This document shows positions 1-4,457 of a stretch of DNA of 5,233 nt, in pieces. The notes under the pieces are model-generated. The model searched no databases and was not told the DNA's origin. It saw only the letters and a program-made list of their open reading frames with translations. The position numbers were made by a program, and so were the translations under genes. Within the stretch, counting starts at the first letter, position 1. The number at the start of each line of letters is the position of its first letter. Source of the DNA: a bacterium (lineage in GTDB: Bacteria > UBA9089 > JASEGY01). The stretch covers positions 1-5,233 of the forward strand of contig JASEGY010000273.1 in the NCBI GenBank assembly GCA_030019105.1, read 5' to 3'.

Positions 1-67
1 CCGCAATCGTAACATTCTCGCGGACAACGCAAATGTTGCGGGGTAATAGTATATCGCCCGTCAACAT
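1..67 (-). CDS. Possible 5' end of a gene running off the left edge (partial, uncertain)
   Basis: A reading frame on the minus strand starts with ATG at 67-65 and stays open to base 1, giving about 22 codons (MLTGDILLPRNICVVRE and a few more). The frame is open back to a stop at 103-101, and no clear Shine-Dalgarno precedes the ATG. The main support is a consensus promoter pointing the same way at 254-226, which would give a leader of about 150 nt. The fragment is too short to assign a family. The alternative is that the leftward transcript is an RNA, or that its gene starts outside the window. Confidence 0.25.
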   Translation of the reverse strand, partial: MLTGDILLPRNICVVRENVTIA

Positions 68-90
68 AGCGCTTACCAGCGCATTGTTGA
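61..90. repeat. Hairpin TCAACA..GCGC / GCGC..TGTTGA
   Basis: TCAACA (61-66) pairs with TGTTGA (85-90) and GCGC (69-72) with GCGC (79-82), separated by a 2x2 mismatch and closed by a 6-nt loop. No T-run follows on either strand, so it does not look like an intrinsic terminator. Confidence 0.5.
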
Positions 91-141
91 GCCGAAAATC
101 TTACCTGGCGTGATTTGTACAACGATTTGGTATAACCCTGG

Positions 142-161
142 ATTCCCGCTTTCGCGGGAAT
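142..161. repeat. Dispersed palindrome ATTCCCGC-TTTC-GCGGGAAT
   Basis: This is a perfect 8-bp stem with a TTTC loop, inside the longer context GGATTCCCGCTTTCGCGGGA. Palindromes of this type are widespread intergenic repeats in bacteria and are often mistranslated as peptides containing HSRESGNP. Only one copy is present here, so its dispersed nature is known from other genomes rather than shown in this window. Confidence 0.7.
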
Positions 162-225
162 GACAGAATAGCTCCGCGAGAATGATAGCCTTCGTGCCCC
201 CGTGAACGGTTACCTTAACCGCTAT

Positions 226-254
226 ATTATACGCCATCTTTTCTTAATTGTCAA
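226..254 (-). promoter_or_regulatory. Consensus sigma-70 promoter, leftward
   Basis: On the minus strand the sequence reads TTGACA (254-249), a 17-bp spacer (248-232) and TATAAT (231-226), matching the consensus exactly with ideal spacing. Transcription would start near 219 and run out of the left edge. The predicted leader contains the hairpins at 142-161 and 61-90. A small 6-bp stem (CGGTTA 207-212 with TAACCG 216-221) lies about where transcription would start. Confidence 0.6.
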
Positions 255-278
255 TGAGTAATTGTCCAGCTACAGAAC

Positions 279-381
279 GTATCTTTTCAATAGTTTAGGG
301 TAAACTGTTGCCTCAGAAACCAGGTTTCTTGAAGGAACCTGGTTTCTGCCCGCGCGCGTCCCCGAAATATTGAGAAGATAC
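279..381. mobile_element. Short palindromic MITE-like element, GTATC-terminus family
   Basis: Terminal inverted repeats GTATCTTTTCAATA (279-292) and TATTGAGAAGATAC (368-381) match at 13 of 14 positions. The 8 bp flush with each end, TACAGAAC (271-278) and CGCAGAAC (382-389), match at 6 of 8 with two transitions, as expected for an old target duplication. The core is a 13-bp perfect stem, CAGAAACCAGGTT (314-326) with its complement at 336-348, plus a small AGTTTA/TAAACT stem at 292-306. At 103 bp it encodes nothing and would need a transposase from elsewhere. It lies 29 bp before the left arm of the stem-loop at 411-565. Confidence 0.55.
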
Positions 382-410
382 CGCAGAACCCCAGATGTAT
401 CGTATCTTTG

Positions 411-565
411 GGCATGGTTCAAAAAGTGCCCATTTAGGGTAACAATGGTCGTCTGGTGATTGGTAGTCTGGTAGTCTGGTGCTCTGGTAAATATCAGGCT
501 ACCATTCACCAGACGACCAGGCACCAATCTACAGAGTGTTACCCTGAACCCATGCCTATTTTTGT
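411..565 (+). terminator. Possible former intrinsic terminator split by the octamer element
   Basis: If 434-548 and one CCCAT copy are removed, the joined sequence has GGCATGG (411-417), a short loop, CCATGCC (550-556) and then TATTTTT. That is the form of a rho-independent terminator. As it stands the arms are 132 bp apart but can still pair around the inserted palindrome. No gene immediately upstream on the plus strand is visible, so the role is speculative. Confidence 0.25.
434..548. mobile_element. Palindromic element with TGGTNGTC octamer core
   Basis: Ends TTAGGGTAACA (434-444) and TGTTACCCTGAA (537-548) are inverted copies differing by one indel, and CCCAT occurs just outside both (429-433, 549-553) as a possible 5-bp target duplication. 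Inside, 446-492 is a run of about six degenerate 8-bp units (TGGTCGTC, TGGTGAT, TGGTAGTC twice, TGGTGCTC, TGGTAAAT). The segment 446-472 is inverted at 493-519 with 24 of 27 matches. The whole would fold into a long hairpin. No protein is encoded. Confidence 0.5.
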
Positions 566-595
566 AACAAACGCCGGCAGGAATGATTTTTTAGG

Positions 596-624
596 TTGAC
601 CGCTGCCCCAAATTATGATATAAT
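596..624 (+). promoter_or_regulatory. Strong sigma-70 promoter of the tRNA-ftsI unit
   Basis: TTGACC (596-601), a 17-bp spacer and a perfect TATAAT (619-624) make a near-consensus promoter, with initiation expected near 631. The next plus-strand genes are the tRNAs at 841. Today the transcript would pass through the palindromic element at 626-808. The -10 box lies inside the left copy of the direct repeat flanking that element. Without the element, the start site would be about 18-20 nt upstream of tRNA-Phe, a typical tRNA leader length. Confidence 0.7.
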
Positions 625-625
625 G

Positions 626-808
626 GTATCCTCTTCAAATTTAATGGGTGTCTGTTGTAAGTTGTAAGTTGTAAGTTGTAAGTTGTAGGTTGTAGGTTGT
701 AGGTTGTAGGTTGTAGGTTGTAGGTTGTAGGTTGTAGGTTCGCTGGTGACGGTTAACTTACAACTTACAACCTACAACCAGATATACCAATAGATTTGAA
801 GAGGATAC
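626..808. mobile_element. 183-bp heptamer-core MITE-like element inserted at the -10 box
   Basis: Perfect 15-bp terminal inverted repeats, GTATCCTCTTCAAAT (626-640) and its complement (794-808), are bounded by an 8-bp direct repeat. The left arm continues into 12 heptamers (654-737). The right arm carries three complementary heptamers (758-778), so most of the element can fold on itself around a loop near 741-752. There is no coding capacity. An 8-bp duplication is known for several insertion-sequence families, but I cannot assign the mobilising transposase. The short GTATC termini resemble those of the element at 279-381. Confidence 0.75.
654..740. repeat. Heptanucleotide tandem array, 4x GTTGTAA + 8x GTTGTAG
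   Basis: Exact 7-bp units run from 654 to 737 (four ending AA, then eight ending AG), followed by a partial GTT. The two subtypes are grouped rather than interleaved, suggesting local expansion by slippage. In RNA, GUUGUAG pairs with the right-arm UUACAAC and CUACAAC units through Watson-Crick and G-U pairs. Short heptamer tandem repeats of this general kind are known from cyanobacteria (STRR), but that does not imply a relationship here. Confidence 0.9.
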
Positions 809-809
809 A

Positions 810-815
810 TATAAT
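810..815 (+). promoter_or_regulatory. Orphan -10 box TATAAT next to the tRNAs
   Basis: A second perfect TATAAT lies in the right copy of the target duplication, 25 bp before tRNA-Phe. The sequence at -35 distance (around 786-793, CCAATA or similar) is a poor match. It is therefore either a weak promoter using an upstream element from the insert, or an inert by-product of insertion. Confidence 0.4.
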
Positions 816-840
816 GGCTATTGTTCTGAAATAAAAAGAT

Positions 841-916
<76 letters not shown>

Positions 917-992
917 GCCCACGTAGCTCAGTCGGTAGAGCACGACATTCGTAATGTTGAGGTCGCAGGTTCGACTCCTGTCGTGGGCTCCA
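917..992 (+). tRNA. tRNA-Thr (anticodon CGU)
   Basis: A 76-nt cloverleaf with acceptor GCCCACG/CGTGGGC, D arm GCTC...GAGC, anticodon stem CGACA/TGTTG (one G-U pair), loop TTCGTAA with anticodon CGT at 950-952, and T stem GCAGG/CCTGT (one G-U pair) with loop TTCGACT. It ends TCCA, with discriminator U and an encoded CCA. It reads the threonine codon ACG and would supplement a UGU isoacceptor elsewhere. There is no spacer from tRNA-Phe, and only 7 nt separate it from the next start codon. Confidence 0.96.
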
Positions 993-999
993 GGAAAAT

Positions 1000-3369
1000 A
1001 TGCTTGCCGTCGATTACAAAAAACGAGTCATACGTGCCAGCGCAGTGCTTTTTATCTTCTATTTGCTCCTCCTTCTTCGGCTTTATCATCTCCAGATTTC
1101 ACAAAAGAAATTCGATCCTGAAAAGTCTAAATATCTCTTTAGCACTGAGATAAACTTACAGCGTAATTTGAATGATGGCAACGTTTCTGAAGATTTACGA
1201 CAGGTATTTAAAGACAATGGATATCTGCTCTTGCCAGGCGCTGCTGTTAAAGTTAAAGAAGAGAATAAGAAGTGGATAATAACCGATAAAAAAAACGTAC
1301 GGGAGTACACTGTTATAAAGGAAGAAAGTGCGCTAAAGATTTACGAGTTTAAAGACCAACATAAGAAATGGATAAAGGTAACCCGCCCCAGGGGCAATAT
1401 ATACGACCGTCACGGAGAAAAATTCGCTGTTACTATTGAAGCAAAATCCCTCTATCTTAAAGAACCGAGCAAGCTTTCTTTATCCAAGAAGTACCAATTA
1501 GGGCGTTGGCTGTCTCCTATTCTGGATAAAACGCCTGCCCAAATTGAAGATATTTTAAATAAAAATACCCCCCATGTCCCGCTCGCCCGAAAGATAGACC
1601 CAATCAAGGTCGCAGCTATCGAAGCAGAAGCGCTCAAGGCAGCCATTGACAAGTCAGAAGCTGTCAGGTCAGAAGCGATCAAGATAGAAACTATCAAGTC
1701 AGAAGCTGAAAAGGCAGAAGCCGTTAAGACATTAGCTGACAAGGCGATGGAATCGTGGCAACTCTACTTTGGAAAGGAGTATAAAAGGTTTTATCCTAAG
1801 CGGGAATTGGCCTCTCACGTAGTAGGGTTTGTTGATCTGGATAATAAGGGACAGGAAGGGATCGAAGGTTGCTTTGATTCCGTGCTGGCCGGGCCTTGTG
1901 AAAACATTAATGTAGATAAAGATGGTCGGGGGACCTCTATTCTTATTGACGGTGAACAGGGTCTTCCTCCACCCCAGGGATATAATCTTGTTCTTACCAT
2001 AGATGAAATAATTCAATATGCAGCCGAAATAGATATCTCTGCTGCTTGCCGGCAGCATGAGGCTCCAAGAGGGACGATAATTGTTATGAAGCCCAAGACC
2101 GGTGAAATATTGGCTATGGCTGTCTATCCCCTTTTTAATCCCAATAGTTACAGTGAATATAATTCTCAACAAAGAAGAAATATCACTATAACCGACCCCT
2201 TTGAACCCGGGTCAACCTTTAAAACCATAACGACTGCCGCGGTTCTAGGCAAAAAGGTTGTTGATGAAAAAGAAGGTTTTTACTGTCCAGGATATATAGA
2301 AATAGCAGGTCGTAGGATTGCTTGTCATCACAAACATGAGAACTTGACTTTCAGGGAGGCCATAGAAGAATCTTGCAATGTGGCTGTGATCACGGCTGCC
2401 CTCAGATTAACCCCTGAAGAATTCTACACCACAGCCCGCGACTTTGGTTTTTGCACCAAAACCGGCATCCAGCTTCCGGCTGAAAGCAGCGGACGTCTCA
2501 TCAAACCCCGAAGATGGTCAAAGACATCCCTGCCCACACTGGCCATCGGTCAGGGGATGGTTTCAACTACCCCCCTTCAATTAATTACGGCTATTAGTGT
2601 CCTGGCTAACGGCGGCAAATTGATGAAGCCCCTTCTGGTCAAGAAAGTGATTGATTTCAAAGGAGAAGTAGTTAAAGAATACCAGCCGGAAGTCGTCCGC
2701 CAGGTTATTTCTCCATCTTTAGCCTTTCGAGTTACTGATATACTTAAGGGTGTCGTAGAACGGGGTACGGGCAAAGGAGCAACTATTGAGGGGTACTCAG
2801 TGGCCGGGAAAACAGGTACTGCCCAGAAAGTAGACCCCGAGACAGGAAGATACAGTAAAGATAAATTCGTCGCTTCCTTTATTGGCTACCTGCCGGCTGA
2901 TGATCCCCGAATAATTATGCTGGTTGTCATTGATGAGCCCAAGGGTGTTTCTTGGGGCAGCAAGGTCGCCGCCCCGGTCTTTAAGCGACTGGCATACAGA
3001 ATATTACCTCACATAGGACTTTTTGGTCAACAAGTACCTTCTACGGAATCTTCTTCCATAGACATCTCTGAATCTTCTTCCATAGATATCCCTATTTATC
3101 CCAGGTGCCTGCCGCTAAGGGAAGATGGGCTACCTATTATGGTGGACCTGACAGGATTAACTATGCGAGAGGTATGGCGGCTATGTTTGCCTTATAAACT
3201 GGAAATGGAACTCAATGGTAGTGGGGTGGCAGATAGCCAACTTCCATTACCGGATACTCCCCTCTATCCCGGGACAGTGGTTAGAGTTTCTTTCAAGTCG
3301 CCACTTTTAGTTATACCCAACGAGGGCATAATCTGTGATAGTTATCCCATTGAGCCATACCCGAATTAA
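1000..3369 (+). CDS. ftsI: Class B penicillin-binding protein (FtsI/PBP2x type) with PASTA domain
   Basis: A D,D-transpeptidase that cross-links peptidoglycan at the periplasmic face of the inner membrane, most like septal FtsI. Visible in order: cytoplasmic start, one membrane helix (about 11-31), an unusual extra module (about 56-117), the RGNIYDR pedestal motif at 131-137, a Glu/Ala/Lys helix repeat (210-249), FYPKRELASHVVGFVD, and the transpeptidase domain (about 355-670). That domain has nucleophile Ser405 (STFK), SCN at 458-460 and KTG at 604-606, all intact. A duplicated linker (683-698), one PASTA domain (about 711-767) and a 20-residue tail complete it. At 789 residues it is longer than usual (roughly 580-720) because of the two insertions. 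ATG1000 follows AGGA at 992-995. No transglycosylase domain is present, excluding class A. PBP2/MrdA is less likely given PASTA. Confidence 0.88.
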   Translation: MLAVDYKKRVIRASAVLFIFYLLLLLRLYHLQISQKKFDPEKSKYLFSTEINLQRNLNDGNVSEDLRQVFKDNGYLLLPGAAVKVKEENKKWIITDKKNVREYTVIKEESALKIYEFKDQHKKWIKVTRPRGNIYDRHGEKFAVTIEAKSLYLKEPSKLSLSKKYQLGRWLSPILDKTPAQIEDILNKNTPHVPLARKIDPIKVAAIEAEALKAAIDKSEAVRSEAIKIETIKSEAEKAEAVKTLADKAMESWQLYFGKEYKRFYPKRELASHVVGFVDLDNKGQEGIEGCFDSVLAGPCENINVDKDGRGTSILIDGEQGLPPPQGYNLVLTIDEIIQYAAEIDISAACRQHEAPRGTIIVMKPKTGEILAMAVYPLFNPNSYSEYNSQQRRNITITDPFEPGSTFKTITTAAVLGKKVVDEKEGFYCPGYIEIAGRRIACHHKHENLTFREAIEESCNVAVITAALRLTPEEFYTTARDFGFCTKTGIQLPAESSGRLIKPRRWSKTSLPTLAIGQGMVSTTPLQLITAISVLANGGKLMKPLLVKKVIDFKGEVVKEYQPEVVRQVISPSLAFRVTDILKGVVERGTGKGATIEGYSVAGKTGTAQKVDPETGRYSKDKFVASFIGYLPADDPRIIMLVVIDEPKGVSWGSKVAAPVFKRLAYRILPHIGLFGQQVPSTESSSIDISESSSIDIPIYPRCLPLREDGLPIMVDLTGLTMREVWRLCLPYKLEMELNGSGVADSQLPLPDTPLYPGTVVRVSFKSPLLVIPNEGIICDSYPIEPYPN
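1627..1746 (+). repeat. Eight 15-bp repeats encoding EAxKx pentapeptides
   Basis: Residues 210-249 of the PBP form eight five-residue repeats, for example EALKA, EAVRS, EAIKI, EAEKA and EAVKT, encoded by a degenerate 15-bp tandem repeat. The composition strongly favours a charged alpha helix. It sits in the pedestal region between the RKIDP segment and the conserved YFGKEYKRFYP stretch, where homologues normally have only a short connection. Confidence 0.85.
3046..3093 (+). repeat. 24-bp tandem duplication in the PBP linker
   Basis: Two consecutive 24-bp units (3046-3069 and 3070-3093) match at 22 of 24 positions and encode ESSSIDIS and ESSSIDIP. They lie in the flexible linker between the transpeptidase and PASTA domains, where length change should be tolerated. 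Confidence 0.9.
3312..3339 (+). repeat. Repeat-family copy A inside the 3' end of ftsI
   Basis: This stretch matches 5181-5208 at 25 of 28 positions, including the shared block GGGCATAATCTG, and matches 3714-3741 equally well in inverted orientation. It encodes about residues 771-780 of the PBP, beyond the end of the PASTA domain. The C-terminal tail therefore looks repeat-derived. Confidence 0.7.
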
Positions 3370-3572
3370 ACTTGGGCATCGTTTCATTTAGCCTGAAAAT
3401 CGTTGGAGATCGGTTTACACTTTTGGGGAGTTTAGGCTTTAGCCTTTCAGAAATAAAATCCTAAAGGATTAACTCCAGGGGAGTTATGCAACCTAATTTA
3501 AACTCGGACAAGCAACTCCGCTTCAAAAGTGTAAAGCTGCTATTGGGACGATTTGAAACGATGCCTAAACTT
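3368..3572. mobile_element. 205-bp multi-hairpin palindromic element overlapping the ftsI stop
   Basis: The outer arms 3368-3386 and 3554-3572 are inverted with 16 of 19 matches (core GGCATCGTTTCA). A second perfect 12-bp pair is TTTACACTTTTG (3414-3425) with 3524-3535, and a third is GAGTTTA (3428-3434) with TAAACTC (3499-3505). The centre holds three compact hairpins: AGGCTTTAGCCT (3434-3445), AATCCT/AGGATT (3457-3470) and AACTCC/GGAGTT (3471-3485). No clear target duplication is visible. The left arm overlaps the last two bases of the ftsI stop codon, so it may end or stabilise that transcript, although no T-run follows the hairpins. Confidence 0.55.
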
Positions 3573-3587
3573 GACAGACCACGGCGC

Positions 3588-3741
3588 TATACTCAGCACG
3601 GTCATAAATAGTGATTTTGAACAGGTTGTAGGTTGTAAGTTGTAGGTAGTAGGCGTAACCTACAGCTTACAACTTACAACACAGATTGCCCCAAGTTATT
3701 GAGAAGGTACAAAATCGCAGATTATGCCCGCGTTGAGTATA
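3588..3741. mobile_element. 154-bp palindromic element with heptamer core
   Basis: Arm 3588-3622 is an imperfect inverted copy of 3707-3741 (27 of 35). Between them, 3625-3652 has four heptamers (GTTGTAG, GTTGTAA, GTTGTAG, GTAGTAG) and 3660-3680 has three in reverse complement (CTACAGC, TTACAAC twice), with a 7-nt loop. The right arm also contains CCCCAAGTTATTGAGAAGGTAC-type sequence resembling the ends of the elements at 279-381 and 626-808. It encodes no protein. Confidence 0.6.
3689..3741 (-). repeat. Left copy of a perfect 53-bp inverted repeat
   Basis: Every base is complementary to 5181-5233 in reverse order. Matching stops at 3742/5180 on the side nearer the genes and runs to the last base of the window on the other, so the true arm may be longer. 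Together the copies bracket the DUF502 operon. Confidence 0.97.
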
Positions 3742-3757
3742 CATTTGAAGCCTAAGA

Positions 3758-3785
3758 CTCGAAACCTGAAACTTGAAACTCGAAA
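3758..3785. repeat. Four CTYGAAA-type heptamers before the DUF502 start
   Basis: CTCGAAA, CCTGAAA, CTTGAAA and CTCGAAA run in tandem and end two bases before the Shine-Dalgarno GGAG (3787-3790). This is a different heptamer sequence from the GTTGTAR arrays but has the same period. It lies in the expected 5' untranslated region. Confidence 0.8.
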
Positions 3786-3797
3786 CGGAGAAAAACC

Positions 3798-4457
3798 ATG
3801 CTTTTTCATCTTAGAAACAAGTTAAGGACATACTTTATTACCGGCCTGTTAACCATCATTCCGGTCGCTGTTACGGTTTATGTCATCAATCTGATTATCA
3901 GACTCTTGAACAGTGTCCTCTCTCTACCTTTTTCGCATCTCTTAGAATATAACATCCCGGGGATCAAACTGGTCGTCTTTTTAGCCGGAGTAGGCATGGC
4001 TATCGTAGTCATTATTGCCATAGGACTTTTTACGACTAATATCCTTGGCCAAAAATTGATTCGCTCGATTGAAGAACTTTTAGCCAGGGTGCCTTTAGTA
4101 AATAGTATCTACTCCACAGTCAAACAACTCCTTACCATTATCCGGCAAAATAAGGCCTCCTTTTCCCAGGTGGTTTTGGTTGAATATCCCAGGGATGGAA
4201 TATACTCAATCGCCTTCGTTACCTCTGAGTCTAATTCGTTTATCAACCGGGCGATCGGGAGGAAGGAATTAGTTACTGTCTATATTCCAACCACCCCTAA
4301 TCCTACCTCAGGGATGCTGATTATTTACCCTAAAGATGAGATCATACCCCTGGAAATTACCCCGGAAGAGGCTTCAACCTTAATTATCTCTGGCGGGATA
4401 GTGACGCCGAAGGACAGACATCAGAAGACAAAGGAGAAACATCCTGATGGTAGATAA
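3798..4457 (+). CDS. DUF502 family inner-membrane protein
   Basis: A 219-residue integral membrane protein of the DUF502 family (PF04367), found in many bacteria and in the plant COV1/LCV proteins. Its biochemical role in bacteria is not established. Two hydrophobic helices (about 13-36 and 56-80) are followed by a soluble region with the family motifs RVPLVNSIYSTVKQ (97-110), VLVEYPRDGIYSIAFVT (126-142), VYIPTTPNPTSG (161-172) and LIISGGIV (195-202). The length is normal for the family, with a short basic tail. GGAG at 3787-3790 lies 7 nt before the ATG. It overlaps the following gene by 11 nt, so the two are almost certainly one operon. No promoter is convincing in the preceding 428-bp repeat-filled gap. 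Confidence 0.92.
   Translation: MLFHLRNKLRTYFITGLLTIIPVAVTVYVINLIIRLLNSVLSLPFSHLLEYNIPGIKLVVFLAGVGMAIVVIIAIGLFTTNILGQKLIRSIEELLARVPLVNSIYSTVKQLLTIIRQNKASFSQVVLVEYPRDGIYSIAFVTSESNSFINRAIGRKELVTVYIPTTPNPTSGMLIIYPKDEIIPLEITPEEASTLIISGGIVTPKDRHQKTKEKHPDGR

Larger units (their letters stand above)
13..184. repeat. Nested palindromic region
   Basis: A perfect 12-bp inverted repeat, CATTCTCGCGGA at 13-24 and its complement at 173-184, encloses a weaker inverted pair (42-56 with 123-137, about 11 of 15) and a central hairpin at 61-90. The symmetry is offset on the right arm, where the separate hairpin at 142-161 sits, as if that hairpin had been added later. This may be a degraded palindromic element, or the folded leader of the leftward transcript. 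I do not recognise it. Confidence 0.35.
618..816. repeat. Target-site duplication ATATAATG (618-625 and 809-816)
   Basis: The 8-mer ATATAATG abuts the outer end of both terminal inverted repeats of the element at 626-808. A following G makes the direct repeat 9 bp if counted greedily. Each copy contains TATAAT, so the insertion duplicated a -10 hexamer. Confidence 0.75.

Noticed and set aside
73..237. Minus-strand open frame of 54 codons starting MAYNIAVKV
   Set aside because: It contains CHSRESGNPG from the 142-161 palindrome, has no ribosome binding site, and its ATG lies within the promoter spacer, upstream of the predicted transcript start near 219.
270..527. Minus-strand open frame of 85 codons
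   Set aside because: It lies wholly over palindromic repeats and its peptide (TTNHQTT etc.) reflects those repeats. No start signal was seen.
654..778. CRISPR array
   Set aside because: Units are 7 bp and contiguous, with no spacers and no cas genes. The same applies to the octamers at 446-492.
626..808. Assignment of the element to a named insertion-sequence family
   Set aside because: An 8-bp duplication and GTA-type ends recall families such as IS66, but there is no transposase in the window and the ends do not match well enough.
1732..2172. Minus-strand open frames within ftsI, including 1452-1742 and 2577-2774
   Set aside because: They are antisense shadows of a gene with all catalytic motifs intact, and their peptides show no family features.
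3571..3593. Promoter TTGACA (3571-3576) with TATACT (3588-3593)
   Set aside because: The spacer is only 11 bp, too short for a sigma-70 promoter. A weaker pair, TTGAGA (3699) with TTATGC (3722), is too poor to call.
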